From: Paraburkholderia mimosarum LMG 23256 = NBRC 106338 | Lineage (GTDB): Bacteria > Pseudomonadota > Gammaproteobacteria > Burkholderiales > Burkholderiaceae | NCBI RefSeq assembly: GCF_000739815.1 | Contig: NZ_BBJJ01000003.1 | Span: 1-64,000, forward strand | DNA: 64,000 nt | Direction of reading: 5' to 3' | Position numbers and translations under genes: made by a program | Shown here: one piece after another, positions 18,412 to 27,935 of the stretch | How positions within the stretch are numbered: position 1 is the stretch's first letter | Layout: each line of letters opens with the position of its first letter | The notes under the pieces: model-generated | Seen by the model: the letters and a program-made list of their open reading frames with translations, nothing else | What the model was told of the DNA's origin: nothing | Database searches by the model: none

Positions 18412-19245
18412 ATGTCAGGACCCGCCCGCACCATTGCCGAGAAACGCGCCGACTTCCGCGCGTTGCATGCCGCCGGTTGCTTCGTGCTGCCAAACCCGTG
18501 GGACGCGGGCAGCGCGCGCTATCTCCAGGGCCTCGGCTTCAAGGCGCTCGCGACCACCAGTTCGGGATTCGCATGGTCGCGCGGCCATGCCGACAACAGC
18601 TTGCCGCGCGAGGCGATCCTCGCGCACCTGCGCGTGATCGTCGAGGCCACCGACCTGCCCGTGAACGGCGATTTCGAAAGCGGCTTCGGCGCGGATCCCG
18701 CCGCCGTTGGCGAGAGCGTAGGCCTCGCCGTCGACACCGGCGTTGCCGGCCTTTCCGTCGAAGACTCGACCGGCGACGACGCCGCGCCGCTATTGCCCGT
18801 CGAAGTGGCCGTCGAGCGCATGCGCGCGGCGCGGCGCGCAATCGACGAGCGCGGCGGCGACACCTTGCTCGTCGGCCGCGCGGAAAACTTCGTGGCGGGC
18901 GTGCCCGACCTCGACGACGCCATCGCGCGTTTGCAGGCCTACGCCCAGGCGGGCGCGGATTGCCTCTACGCACCCGGCATCCAGACCCGCGAGCAGATCG
19001 CGGCCGTGGTCGCGGCAGTCGCGCCGAAGCCGGTGAATGTGCTGATCGGCGCGAACTCTGCTTTCACGCTGGACGATCTGGCCGCGCTGGGCGTGCGCCG
19101 TGTCAGCGTAGGCGGCGCGCTCGCGCGCACCGCGTGGGGCGGCTTCATGCATGCCGCGCAACGGCTGGCCGAAGGGCATTTCGACGGCTTCGAGGGTGCC
19201 GCATCCGGCGCGACACTCAACGCCTTTTTCCGCAGCCAAATGTGA
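18412..19245 (+). CDS. Isocitrate lyase/PEP mutase superfamily enzyme
   Basis: A 277-residue TIM-barrel enzyme of the isocitrate lyase/phosphoenolpyruvate mutase superfamily. Segments seen are FVLPNPWDAGSARYLQGLGF, ALATTSSGFAWSRG, VNGDFESGFG, GLSVEDSTG and DTLLVGRAENF. The catalytic loop reads EDSTGDD, which is neither the isocitrate lyase KKCGH nor the PEP mutase EDKxxxxxNS motif. It is therefore more likely a 2,3-dicarboxylate or oxaloacetate-type lyase of unknown substrate, and I see no reason to link it to phosphonate synthesis. GGAG precedes the ATG. Confidence 0.85.
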   Translation: MSGPARTIAEKRADFRALHAAGCFVLPNPWDAGSARYLQGLGFKALATTSSGFAWSRGHADNSLPREAILAHLRVIVEATDLPVNGDFESGFGADPAAVGESVGLAVDTGVAGLSVEDSTGDDAAPLLPVEVAVERMRAARRAIDERGGDTLLVGRAENFVAGVPDLDDAIARLQAYAQAGADCLYAPGIQTREQIAAVVAAVAPKPVNVLIGANSAFTLDDLAALGVRRVSVGGALARTAWGGFMHAAQRLAEGHFDGFEGAASGATLNAFFRSQM

Positions 19246-19258
19246 GGTCGCCTCGACG

Positions 19259-20221
19259 CTAGCGCGCTCCCTGCCGCTTGCGCGCGGAACGACGAACGGG
19301 AGTCGACGCCGGCGCCGGGACACCCGGGCCAGCCACGCCAAAGCGCGCCAGCGCCCACGCCACGAAGGCCCGCTGTTTGGGCGCCTGCGAGCGGCGATCG
19401 GCGTAGAGAAGATGCATGGGCCGCACCGGCGCGGCATAGGCCCCGAGCAGCGGCACCAGCCGCCCCGCCGCGACCGACTGCGCAAGATTCGGCTCCCCTG
19501 CCAGCACGATTCCCGCCCCCGCCTCCGCCGCCGCGATCAGCGCGCGGCTGTCATTGGCACGGAGCTGGCTGCGCGGCTCGACTTCGATCGACGTGTCGCC
19601 GTCCTTGAAAATCCATGTTTGCGGCGCCGGGAAGCTGTCGAACGCATAAGCGAGGCACACGTGCTTTTCCAGTTCGCGCGGATGCGCCGGTGTGCCGAAC
19701 GTCGCGAGGTACCCAGGCGCCGCGCACAGCACGAGCCGGTATGGCGCGAGCGGCCGCGCGACCAGTTGCGAGTCGGGCAGCGTACCGATGCGAAAGGCGA
19801 CATCGAAGCCGTCCTGCAGGAGATCGGCCTGCCGGTCACTGAGCACGAGATCGACGTTCACGTCCGGGCAATCGGCGAGAAAGGTCTTGATTTCATGCGC
19901 GAGCCGATAGGTGCCGAACGCGACCGGCGCTGTCACGCGCAAGGTGCCTTGCGGGTGGGCGGTCTGCGCGAGCGCGACGGCTTCGGCGGCGGCCGCTTCT
20001 TCGAGCACGCGCCGGCAGGCTTCGAAATAGGCGCGGCCCGCTTCCGTCAGCGCATGCCTGCGCGTGGAGCGCTGGAGCAGACGCACGCCAAGCGCCTTTT
20101 CCAGCGCATCGACGTGCTTGCCCGCCATCTGCGGCGTCATGGCGAGCATGCGCGCCGCCGCGGTGAACGAACCGGACTCCGCCGTCTTGACGAACACGGT
20201 CATGCTGGTCAATTTGTCCAC
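19259..20221 (-). CDS. LysR-family transcriptional regulator
   Basis: A 320-residue regulator with a typical LysR N-terminal helix-turn-helix (MDKLTSMTVFVKTAESGSFT, then AARMLAMTPQMAGKHVDALE) and the substrate-binding domain (GTLRVTAPVAFG). The C-terminus is extended by a basic Arg/Lys/Pro tail. It belongs to the CrgA-like subgroup often divergent from the gene it controls. Here that is the F420-reductase-like gene, 103 bases away. Confidence 0.92.
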   Translation of the reverse strand: MDKLTSMTVFVKTAESGSFTAAARMLAMTPQMAGKHVDALEKALGVRLLQRSTRRHALTEAGRAYFEACRRVLEEAAAAEAVALAQTAHPQGTLRVTAPVAFGTYRLAHEIKTFLADCPDVNVDLVLSDRQADLLQDGFDVAFRIGTLPDSQLVARPLAPYRLVLCAAPGYLATFGTPAHPRELEKHVCLAYAFDSFPAPQTWIFKDGDTSIEVEPRSQLRANDSRALIAAAEAGAGIVLAGEPNLAQSVAAGRLVPLLGAYAAPVRPMHLLYADRRSQAPKQRAFVAWALARFGVAGPGVPAPASTPVRRSARKRQGAR

Positions 20222-20324
20222 GATTCCAAACCTGCCGTTTCAAGTGTTTCACCCGACCGGCCGATTATCGCATGGGAGTTTCGTCGCTAAGCTCGGGTTT
20301 CCATTGTGAAATACGGGAATTCCC

Positions 20325-21020
20325 ATGAACGAACATCGCGAACTCCATTTTCGTGTCGGCATGCTTGGCGCGGGCGAGATCGGCTCCGCCTTGGGCAGGT
20401 TGCTCGCACAGGCGGGCCATGACGTGATGCTCTCGTCGCGTCACCCAGAAGCGCGCGCGCAAGAGGCAGCGGCGCTGGGCTGCCGGATCGGCACGCTGGA
20501 AGAAGCCGCTGCGTTCGGCGAGGTCGTGATCGCCGCGCTGCCGCTGCTCGCGCTCGGCGAGATACCGGCACGCCCGCTCGCGGGCAAAGTCGTCATCGAT
20601 ACCATGAACTACTATCCGCCGCGTGATGGCGCGATTGCAGCCTTCGATGACCACAGCATGACCACGAGCGTATACGTCGCGCAGCACCTGAAGGGCGCGC
20701 GCGTGGTGAAGGCATTCAACGCGATCCTGGCGTACGACCTGCCGCGCGAGGAGCGGCCGCCGATCGAGGCCGGCCGCCGCGCGCTACCGGTCGCAGGAGA
20801 TGATGACGCAGCGAAGGCGCTCGTGGCCGCGCTGCATGCGCAGCTCGATTTCGACGTGCTCGACGCAGGCTCGCTCGCCGAGAGCTGGCGTTTCGAGCGC
20901 GCGAAACCGGCCTATTGCATTCCGTTGAGTCACACACAACTGGGCGCGGCACTCGCCGCCGCCGAGCGCGACAAGGAATTGCCACATGGGTCGTGGCGCC
21001 GCAAGCCGCGGCCGGATTGA
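20325..21020 (+). CDS. NADPH-dependent F420 reductase-like / NAD(P)-binding protein
   Basis: A 231-residue protein with an N-terminal Rossmann motif (VGMLGAGEIGSALGRLLAQAGH) and the NADP-preferring SSRHPE segment after strand 2. It follows the pattern of F420:NADP reductase-like proteins (NYYPPRDG, KAFNAI, SLAESWRFE). Burkholderiaceae mostly lack classical F420 enzymes, so the name describes fold only; it is probably an NADP-dependent reductase. It is likely regulated by the divergent LysR protein. Confidence 0.85.
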   Translation: MNEHRELHFRVGMLGAGEIGSALGRLLAQAGHDVMLSSRHPEARAQEAAALGCRIGTLEEAAAFGEVVIAALPLLALGEIPARPLAGKVVIDTMNYYPPRDGAIAAFDDHSMTTSVYVAQHLKGARVVKAFNAILAYDLPREERPPIEAGRRALPVAGDDDAAKALVAALHAQLDFDVLDAGSLAESWRFERAKPAYCIPLSHTQLGAALAAAERDKELPHGSWRRKPRPD

Positions 21021-21261
21021 CGCAGCGGGAGCACCACGGCGCGCGAGGTGTGAGCCGCGTGCAGGTCGTTGTCACTGGCGGGAACCTGGAAAATCGCCTG
21101 GCATAACGAAACAAATTCGCCATGATCCGGCGCCTAACCGGAACCCATCGCGTTTAGAAGGCGAACGAAGCGCAACGGCGAGCGCCGCCGGACACGGCGG
21201 CGCGAAGACGATGCCGGGCAAGGCGGAGCAGCCTATGGCCGATCCGTCCTGGCAGGCGTCT

Positions 21262-21711
21262 TTAGTCGTAGTCGTGGTGCTTGTGGTGACGCTTGCCGTG
21301 ATAGCCGTGCGAATAGTCGTGCGAATAGTCGTCGGCGTACGAGTTCGAGCGCGAGATGTTGCCGCCGAGCGCCGAGCCTGCGCCGCCGCCCACGGCCGCG
21401 CCGATCAGGCCGCCGGTGCGGCCGCCCATGGCGTTGCCCGCGGCCGTGCCCGCGCCGCCGCCGAGCGCACCGCCGATGATGGCGCCCGTGCGCTCGCGGC
21501 GATTCGACGTGACCGCGCCACCCGCGCCGCCGCCCACCGCACCGCCGATCACCGCGCCGGTGCTGCCGCCCACGGCGCCACCCACGGCCGCGCCCGCGAC
21601 GCCGCCGAGCGCGCCACCCAGTGCGTTGTTCATATCGCCGGCCAGCGCCGGCAGCGAGGCCGCAGCGGTCAACGCAGCAACGGCAACCATCTGGATGATT
21701 TTCTTCGACAT
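21262..21711 (-). CDS. Glycine-zipper surface protein with His-rich tail
   Basis: A 149-residue exported protein. A signal peptide (KKIIQMVAVAALTAAASLPALA) is followed by about 95 residues of Gly/Ala repeats (GGALGGVAGAAVGGAVGG type) forming glycine-zipper helices, and a hydrophilic tail rich in Asp, Tyr, Ser and His, ending in HHKHHDYD. Glycine zippers insert in outer or inner membranes; the tail could bind metal. AAGAGA precedes the ATG at 21711. Function unknown. Confidence 0.8.
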   Translation of the reverse strand: MSKKIIQMVAVAALTAAASLPALAGDMNNALGGALGGVAGAAVGGAVGGSTGAVIGGAVGGGAGGAVTSNRRERTGAIIGGALGGGAGTAAGNAMGGRTGGLIGAAVGGGAGSALGGNISRSNSYADDYSHDYSHGYHGKRHHKHHDYD

Positions 21712-21880
21712 AGTTGTTCTCTTACGTTTTTGAGACGGACCTGAGTATAGCGGCCCAGCGAAAGCGCTTTGTAACGCCATAGGCCGAACGCCGTAAGAGG
21801 TGTAACAAATCGCTCAGCGAGCCCAGCGAAGAGGCGGACGAGGCAATCGCACGATTTACAGGGTCGCGACGCCGAGCCGC

Positions 21881-23362
21881 TCAATCGAGCCTGAACACCT
21901 TCACCGCACTGGCGAGCAGTTCCGTTTGGCGATGCTGCTGCGCGACCTGCTCGACGGTATCGGCGACATGAGCGGCGTTTTCGCGTATTGCCGCGTCGAT
22001 GCCGGCTATGTTGTCGCCCATCTGGTCGATGCCAGCGCGCTGCGCGCTCGTGGCCGTCGCCATCTCGTGCACGATGGATGACAGGCGCGTGACGCTCTCC
22101 AGCACCTCGCCCACCGTGTTGCCGGCGCTTTCTACGAGACCATTGCCCGAGCGCGCGCGCTCGACCGATTCGCCGATCAGCACCCGGATTTCCTTCGCCG
22201 CGGCGGCGCTGCGCTGGGCCAGCGTGCGCACTTCCGAAGCCACCACCGCAAATCCCCGCCCCTGATCGCCCGCGCGCGCGGCCTCGACCGAAGCGTTGAG
22301 CGCGAGAATGTTGGTCTGGAAAGCGATGCCGTCGATCACGCCGATGATGTCGGTGATGCGCTCGCAGGAGCGGTAGATGTCGCCCATCGTGTCGATCACG
22401 GCCTTGATCGCGCTGCGCCCCTGCGTGGCGACCTCGCTCGCCGAGCCGGCCAGCGCGCTGGCGGCCGAGGCGTGATCAGCGTTTTCGTGCACGCTCTGCT
22501 TGAGCTGCTCCATCGCCGCGACCATGCCTTCGAGCGAACGGCGCTGCTGCTCGGTGCGATCCGAGAGAACCACATTGCGCGCGCTGGTTCCCGCTACGGA
22601 CTCCGAAACTTCGACTACGCTGTCACGCACCTGCAGCAGCGTCTTGCGCACGGCCGCCAGCGTGGCATGGAACGCGCCGGCGACGTCACTGACGGGCCGG
22701 CTCGATTGTTCGCCGAGCGTGATGTAGCCGGACTCCTGCCCGATTCCCTCCGACATGGCGGCGAGTTCGCCCGCGATGTTGGCGTCGCGCTCCTGACGAG
22801 CGGAAATTGCCGCAATAAAAAACGTCTGGAGCCAGAGAAACGCCCAGTGCTGGACGACGATGTCGAAGCCGGTCTGCGAAAAGACCTTGACCGGCCAGCC
22901 CCACGCCTGGAAATAGTTGAACGCGAATTGTTGAACGGAGATGAAGCCGCTGGCCACCAGCACGACCCGTACGTCGCGATAGGCGAGCAGCAATGAGAGC
23001 AGGATGAACACCACGAAGTGAAACTCGTCCTGGCCGCCTCCGATGTCGATCAAAAGCGCCGCGCCGCCCATGAAGGTGAGCGCGGACGCCATCCTGGTGA
23101 GCGCGAGGCCCGGCACGGCGAGCGCGAGCGTCGTGGAGACGAGTGCGAGCGGCAGCCCGACCACGAACACTGGCATGAGCGCATCGACGTGCCAGCCAAT
23201 GCCGAACGAAGCCGCCAGAAGGATCCAGTTGACCAGCGCGCAAGCCCGATCGGCTCGTTTGCGTGCGTTCGTCAGCGGGCTGTCAATGACGGCTCCGCGG
23301 CGCGCGGCACTGGCTGAGGCGTTCGCCCCGCCAAACGGGGCTTGTGCGAGACTGCTTGTCAT
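21881..23362 (-). CDS. Methyl-accepting chemotaxis protein with polytopic membrane N-terminus
   Basis: A 493-residue chemoreceptor. About five or six hydrophobic helices (residues roughly 35-185) replace the usual periplasmic ligand domain. They are followed by a short linker and the cytoplasmic signalling domain with the conserved hairpin tip ([27 protein letters not shown]). No HAMP domain is apparent. AGGAGA precedes the ATG at 23362. It probably senses a membrane or energy signal and talks to CheA/CheW, which are not in this window. Confidence 0.9.
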   Translation of the reverse strand: MTSSLAQAPFGGANASASAARRGAVIDSPLTNARKRADRACALVNWILLAASFGIGWHVDALMPVFVVGLPLALVSTTLALAVPGLALTRMASALTFMGGAALLIDIGGGQDEFHFVVFILLSLLLAYRDVRVVLVASGFISVQQFAFNYFQAWGWPVKVFSQTGFDIVVQHWAFLWLQTFFIAAISARQERDANIAGELAAMSEGIGQESGYITLGEQSSRPVSDVAGAFHATLAAVRKTLLQVRDSVVEVSESVAGTSARNVVLSDRTEQQRRSLEGMVAAMEQLKQSVHENADHASAASALAGSASEVATQGRSAIKAVIDTMGDIYRSCERITDIIGVIDGIAFQTNILALNASVEAARAGDQGRGFAVVASEVRTLAQRSAAAAKEIRVLIGESVERARSGNGLVESAGNTVGEVLESVTRLSSIVHEMATATSAQRAGIDQMGDNIAGIDAAIRENAAHVADTVEQVAQQHRQTELLASAVKVFRLD

Positions 23363-23730
23363 GAAAATTCTATCTCCTGATTGACAATGCAACTTATAAC
23401 GCCGAGGCATAACTTGGGCTGTTGCGAACCTTCTCAGTTATCGACGCACATTCATTCGTCTTAATAAGGGAAATCCATCTCTACTTTCTACTTGACTTAT
23501 CAACCATATTATCGAGTCGTGGATGCGCCGCGTCGTCGCTAATGGCGCAATCCCCTTTCCCGGTGCGATCCGGGGCCGCCGCAAGGCTGTGCGGGATGCC
23601 TTTCGCCCGGCCTTCGAGCCTTCGACGTTGCCTTGCCTTTCAAAAGAGGAACAACCCTCTTGAAATGAGTGCCATCGTCCATATCGTATAATTCCGATAT
23701 ATACTTCGGACAGTTACGATTCAGCTGAAA
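23363..23730. promoter_or_regulatory. Divergent promoter gap with ArsR-type operator
   Basis: 368 bases between the chemoreceptor and the ArsR gene. At 23681-23700 lies a dyad, ATATCG then eight bases then CGATAT, and the spacer begins with an exact TATAAT minus 10 element (23687-23692). This is the layout of an ArsR-family operator over its own promoter. The rest is A+T-richer than the neighbourhood but has no gene. Confidence 0.5.
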
Positions 23731-24054
23731 ATGAAGAAGCCCTCAACCACTCCGCCCCTGGACGTCGATGCGATCTGCAAGGCGCTCGCCAACCCCGTGC
23801 GCCGGGAGATCCTCGCCCGCCTGCGAGAGCCGCAAGCGCACTTCGGCGACCAGGAGATTTCGTACGAGCATGGCGTGTGCGCCGGAAAGATCGACGCGCA
23901 TTGCGAGCTTTCGCAATCCACGGTTTCCGCGCATCTGGCCGTTCTGCAGAAGGCCGGGCTCATCACGTCCAGGCGTGTGGGGCAGTGGGTGTTCTTCAAG
24001 CGCAACGAGCCGGTCATCGAGGCGTTCATCGCCCACATGAACGCGCAGTTGTGA
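23731..24054 (+). CDS. ArsR-family transcriptional repressor
   Basis: A 107-residue winged-helix repressor of the ArsR/SmtB family (CKALANPVRREILARL, then CELSQSTVSAHLAVLQKAGLI, VGQWVFFKRNE). Cysteines at CAGKIDAHC sit just before the recognition helix and could sense electrophiles or metals. It lies 70 bases upstream of the Old Yellow Enzyme gene in the same direction and probably controls it, together with its own operator at 23681-23700. Confidence 0.9.
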   Translation: MKKPSTTPPLDVDAICKALANPVRREILARLREPQAHFGDQEISYEHGVCAGKIDAHCELSQSTVSAHLAVLQKAGLITSRRVGQWVFFKRNEPVIEAFIAHMNAQL

Positions 24055-24124
24055 GCCCATTTCGGCTGTTTCGTTCCCCTAACCGTTTCAGCCCGCGGGC
24101 CGTGCCCGCCGACAAGGTAAAACT

Positions 24125-25186
24125 ATGGCAACGCTTTTCGACCCCATCCAGATCGGCGCCCTCACCCTGCCGAACCGCATCATCATGGCTCCGCTCACGC
24201 GTCAGCGCGCCGGCGAAGTGCGCGTGCCCAACGCGCTCATGGCGAAGTACTACGCAGAACGCGCGACAGCGGGCCTCATCATCAGCGAGGCGACTTCGGT
24301 GACGCCGCAAGGCGTCGGCTATGCCGAAACGCCGGGCATCTGGTCGCAGGAGCAGGTGGAAGGCTGGAAGATCGTGACGGATGCCGTGCACGCCGCGGGC
24401 GGCCGCATCTTTCTGCAACTGTGGCATGTGGGCCGGGTGTCCGACCCGGTGTTCCTGAACGGCGAACTGCCCGTCGCGCCCAGCGCGATCGCGCCGCAAG
24501 GCCATGTGAGCCTCGTGCGCCCGCAGCGCGCCTACGTCACGCCGCGTGCGCTCGAAACGGATGAAATCGCTGGCGTGATCGCCGCATTCCGCCAGGGCGC
24601 CGTCAACGCGAAGGCAGCAGGCTTCGACGGCGTGGAAATCCACGGCGCGAACGGCTACCTGATCGACCAGTTCCTGCAAGACAGCACCAACCAGCGCACC
24701 GACGCCTATGGCGGCTCGCTCGAGAACCGCGCGCGCCTGCTGCTCGAAATCACCGACGCGTGCATCGATGTGTGGGGCGCGGACCGCGTGGGCGTGCATA
24801 TCGCGCCGCGCGGCGACGCTCACACGATGGGCGACTCGGACCCGGCAGCGACGTTCGGCTACGTCGCGCGCGAACTGGGCAAGCGCAAGATCGCGTTTCT
24901 CTTCGCGCGCGAAGCGCTGGGCGATAAGCGCCTCGGGCCGCAGTTGAAGGCGCAATTCGGCGGTCCGTTCATTGCGAACGAGAAGTTCTCGCTCGAATCG
25001 GCGCAGGCCGTGCTCGCGGACGGCGAAGCCGACGCCGTCGCATGGGGCCAGTTGTTCATCGCGAACCCCGATCTGCCGCGCCGCTTCGAACTGAACGCGC
25101 CGCTCAATGCGCCGAATCCGTCGACGTATTACGCGCGCGGCGAAACAGGCTATACGGACTATCCGTCGCTCGAAACCGCGGCATAA
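24125..25186 (+). CDS. nemA: Alkene reductase, Old Yellow Enzyme family (NemA-like)
   Basis: A 353-residue FMN-dependent ene-reductase in the N-ethylmaleimide reductase group. It starts TLFDPIQIGALTLPNRIIMAPLTRQRA. The FMN/substrate motifs are LQLWHVGR, VEIHGANGYLIDQFLQDSTNQRTDAYGG and GQLFIANPDLPRR. Such enzymes reduce activated C=C bonds and nitro compounds with NADPH. It is paired with an upstream ArsR repressor, parallel to NemR-NemA pairs elsewhere but with a different regulator family. Confidence 0.93.
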   Translation: MATLFDPIQIGALTLPNRIIMAPLTRQRAGEVRVPNALMAKYYAERATAGLIISEATSVTPQGVGYAETPGIWSQEQVEGWKIVTDAVHAAGGRIFLQLWHVGRVSDPVFLNGELPVAPSAIAPQGHVSLVRPQRAYVTPRALETDEIAGVIAAFRQGAVNAKAAGFDGVEIHGANGYLIDQFLQDSTNQRTDAYGGSLENRARLLLEITDACIDVWGADRVGVHIAPRGDAHTMGDSDPAATFGYVARELGKRKIAFLFAREALGDKRLGPQLKAQFGGPFIANEKFSLESAQAVLADGEADAVAWGQLFIANPDLPRRFELNAPLNAPNPSTYYARGETGYTDYPSLETAA

Positions 25187-25472
25187 CACCCCGCATACAG
25201 GCCAGGCAATCGTAGAAAGACTGCGGCCTGTAGACGCACGTCACCGGCGGCCACGGCGAGGCAGAATGCCTGTACCGTGGCCGTTCTGCGCTGGAAAGGC
25301 CTGAAGGCCCGGGGGTTGCACGGGTATGGACGATTAACCTCAGACAGATCGCGTGCCCGCTCCCTCCCTTGGGAGCCGTACGATAGCCGGATTCAATTGG
25401 CATCCCGTGCGCGCATATCCTTGAATTCAATACCCGGCCTCCCACCCCTTTTTCGCTGACCGGAGCCAAGTC

Positions 25473-25667
25473 ATGCCGAAAGCCGACATCGCCAAAATCG
25501 TGCACACCATCGCCGAAGAAACGAATACACCCGAGGAAACCGTGGCGCGCATTTACGCCGACACCCTCGATGAATATCGCGCCGAAGCGCGCATCCACGA
25601 CTACCTCACGCTCTTCGCCGAGCGCAAAGTGCGCGCGACGCTGCGGCAAAACAGCACGAAGCACTAG
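25473..25667 (+). CDS. DUF3562 family small protein
   Basis: A 64-residue helical protein matching the DUF3562 pattern common in Burkholderia and relatives (IAEETNTPEETVARIYADTLDEYRAEARIHDYLTLFAERKVRATLR). Function unknown. GGAGCC is upstream of the ATG. A single gene. About 200 bases downstream is a structured region with a terminator. Confidence 0.85.
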   Translation: MPKADIAKIVHTIAEETNTPEETVARIYADTLDEYRAEARIHDYLTLFAERKVRATLRQNSTKH

Positions 25668-25866
25668 CCGCACACACTGTCGCGCCTGCTTTTTCGCCTG
25701 CCGCGTCCGGCCGGCTGTCTCCTGCCACGCTCCCTCCCGCTGCGCACCTCGATCGGGTTCGCGCGGCGTCCCCGCGGCGTCCTCTTCACACGCAGCGGCG
25801 CGCGCATCGTCATCTCTTAAGGTTGGTTTAATTCTTTGCTGCAACCATAGGTTCAACCCCTGTTGA

Positions 25867-25894
25867 GCCGCCGGATCATCGGCGGCGTTTTTTT
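25867..25894 (+). terminator. Rho-independent terminator with overlapping upstream hairpin
   Basis: The arms GCCGCCG (25867-25873) and CGGCGGC (25880-25886) flank a GATCAT loop and are followed by seven T. Just upstream, GGTTCAAC (25850-25857) pairs with GTTGAGCC (25862-25869), sharing three bases with the terminator stem, so the two hairpins exclude one another. A third possible pair is GGTTG (25821-25825) with CAACC (25842-25846). This may end the DUF3562 transcript or a small RNA. Confidence 0.75.
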
Positions 25895-25921
25895 GCGCGG
25901 CAAATCTAGGAGGAGGAAGTC

Positions 25922-26248
25922 ATGGTTGAAGACGACGTGCTGGTGCACCTGCAGTCCCTGCTGCGCGAGGGCGCCGCTTCGACGGTCGCGTCATGCCGTG
26001 TCTCCACGCCGCTCCAGCATCCGTGGGGCCGCGCCTACCGGCTCGTCGAATGGACGACGCCGCTCGACGACGGCGCCCGCCGCCAGGTCGTGCCCGCCGA
26101 GAGCACGGCGCTCGAAATCGCGCGCCTCGTCGCGCAGCACGTGCCCGGGCGCCGCATCCTGCTCAACGGCGAACCCGTCGCCGACGAAGCCCCGCGCACG
26201 CGCCGCCGCCGCGCGTCCAGCGCGGCGAACGCCCGCGCGGCGCGCTAG
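25922..26248 (+). CDS. Hypothetical protein with basic tail
   Basis: A 108-residue protein beginning 28 bases after a terminator, with a very strong AGGAGGAGGAA ribosome-binding site. The first 80 residues look like a small mixed fold (DVLVHLQSLLREGAASTVAS, then RRILLNGEPV), and the C-terminal 20 residues are Arg/Ala-rich. I do not recognise a family. The stop codon lies in a short hairpin (GCGGCGC / GCGCCGC, 26237-26257) followed by TTT. Confidence 0.6.
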   Translation: MVEDDVLVHLQSLLREGAASTVASCRVSTPLQHPWGRAYRLVEWTTPLDDGARRQVVPAESTALEIARLVAQHVPGRRILLNGEPVADEAPRTRRRRASSAANARAAR

Positions 26249-26277
26249 AAGCGCCGCTTTCGGGCGCCGTCGCGGCG

Positions 26278-27132
26278 TCAGACCGCGAGCCGCGCCAGCG
26301 ACTCCTCAAATTCACGGCTCGCGCACGTCATCGGTGCGCGCAGTTCATTGCGGATCAGCCCGCGCGCCGCCAGCCCCGCCTTCACCGGCCCCGGATTCGG
26401 CTCCGCGAATGCCGCGCGCACGAGCGGCACCAACGTGTGCCAGATCGCGCGCCCATCGGCGAGACGCCCTTCCTGCAACGCGCGCGCCATTTCCACGAAA
26501 CGCTCGGGACGCCAATGCGCCGACGCTGCAATCGCGCCGCTCGCGCCCGCGCACATCGCGCCGAACATCTCGATGTCCTCGCCGCATAGCACCTGCAAGC
26601 GGCCGTCGAGGATCAGGGCGAGCGTCTTGTCGAGCGAACCGCCGCAGTCCTTCACCGCGACGATGCGTTCGTGCGCGGCGAGTTCGAGCAGGCTCGTCAG
26701 CTCGATGCCCACGCCCGTGCGCGCGGGAATGTCATAGACGATCAGCGGCTTGCGGCTCGCGTTGGCGAGTGCCGAAAAATGGCCGATCACCCCGGCCTGC
26801 GAAGGACGAACGTAATAAGGCGCCGACGCCAGCACGCCCGCGATAGGCAACTCGTTGAGCGCCGCGATGCGCTCGCAGACGGCCGCCGTGTGATTGCCGC
26901 TCACGCCCGCCACGACCGGCAGGCCGCCGGCCGCGGCGAGCACGGTGGCGAGAACGTCGTCCGCCTCTTCTTCGCTCAGCGCGGCGGGCTCGCCGGTCGT
27001 GCCGAGCGCGACGAAACCGGCCACGCCGGCCTCCACGTAATGGCGCACGAGCGCGTCGAGCGCGGCGTGATCGACGGCGCCCGCGTTGAACGGCGTGATG
27101 AGCGGAATCCAGATACCCGAAAACTCAGTCAT
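26278..27132 (-). CDS. dapA: Dihydrodipicolinate synthase-family aldolase (DapA-like)
   Basis: A 284-residue (beta/alpha)8 class I aldolase. It has the GTTGE motif (44-48), the catalytic Tyr in IVYDIPARTG (Y133) and the Schiff-base Lys in IVAVKDC (K161). It matches 4-hydroxy-tetrahydrodipicolinate synthase in length. The start at 27132 has AAGGGAAAG upstream and the canonical GIWIPLITPF opening. Paralogs of this family act on other pyruvate-derived substrates, so it may not be the housekeeping lysine enzyme. Single gene. Confidence 0.88.
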   Translation of the reverse strand: MTEFSGIWIPLITPFNAGAVDHAALDALVRHYVEAGVAGFVALGTTGEPAALSEEEADDVLATVLAAAGGLPVVAGVSGNHTAAVCERIAALNELPIAGVLASAPYYVRPSQAGVIGHFSALANASRKPLIVYDIPARTGVGIELTSLLELAAHERIVAVKDCGGSLDKTLALILDGRLQVLCGEDIEMFGAMCAGASGAIAASAHWRPERFVEMARALQEGRLADGRAIWHTLVPLVRAAFAEPNPGPVKAGLAARGLIRNELRAPMTCASREFEESLARLAV

Positions 27133-27442
27133 GACTTTCCCTTGAACTCGACCGTATGGAAGGTCCATCAGCGGTGCGCGGGAGGGAAGCAAGCCGGGGT
27201 TACGCGGGAGGCAAGGCGCCTTCGACTGGCTGTTCCATCGCAACATCTGACGGAACAGCAGACTCCGGTCAGATGAGCGGCTGTTTTTTGGCTTTGGCTT
27301 TCACCCACACCGACGAAGCCTGCGCGAGCGGCGACACCGCGTGCAACGCGGCGGTGACAGTCGGCAGATCGTGAGGGAGCGGGTGATGTGGCATGTCGCG
27401 CAGTGTAACCGGGTTTGGTCATCGGCGTGCGCAAGCGCGCGC

Positions 27443-27883
27443 TTATTCGCGCGGCAGCACCTCGAATTCCGGCGCGTCGAGCAGCAGGCCCGGCGCTTCG
27501 CCCTGGGCGCCGGGATCCCGCTTCGTGAGCTTGCCGTCAACCGAAGCCCCGCAGTCCATCTGCAGTTGCTGGTAGTAGATGTTGCCGACCACATGCGCGT
27601 TGGACTGCAGTTCGACGAAGTGATCGGCGATCACGTCGCCCTGGATACGCCCGTTCACCACGATGTCGTAACCGTGCACGTTGCCCTCGATCGCGCCGCG
27701 CTCGCTCAACACGAGCAGCGTCTTCGCGCCGGCCTTGCTCGCGACCTTGCCGCGCACCCGGCCGTCGAGACGCAGCCCGTCGGCATATTCGAGGTCGCCC
27801 GTGAGCGTGATGTCCTGGGCGATCAGCGTCGCCAGCTTGGTTTGTTCGATGCCGGGCTGCGGCTTCTTCTTGCTGCGGAACAT
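27443..27883 (-). CDS. Bactofilin
   Basis: A 146-residue bactofilin: a central right-handed beta-helix made of short repeats (LTGDLEYADGLRLDGRVRGKV, ERGAIEGNVHGYDIVVNGRI, GDVIADHFVELQSNAHVVGN) flanked by short disordered ends. Bactofilins polymerise into cytoskeletal filaments at the inner membrane. The start at 27883 has GGGAG. It is third in an operon after an M23 peptidase and a coiled-coil membrane protein, an arrangement known from cell-shape systems in which a bactofilin positions a peptidoglycan hydrolase. Confidence 0.92.
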   Translation of the reverse strand: MFRSKKKPQPGIEQTKLATLIAQDITLTGDLEYADGLRLDGRVRGKVASKAGAKTLLVLSERGAIEGNVHGYDIVVNGRIQGDVIADHFVELQSNAHVVGNIYYQQLQMDCGASVDGKLTKRDPGAQGEAPGLLLDAPEFEVLPRE

Positions 27884-27935
27884 GAAAAGCTCCCGTGAGG
27901 GGTGGATGACGAAGAGAGATGGCGCGTGCGGAGTG

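Noticed and set aside
18412..19245. Phosphonate biosynthesis (PEP mutase) as a partner of the phn cluster
   Set aside because: The catalytic loop lacks the EDKxxxxxNS motif and the gene is 12 kb away beside a LacI regulator.
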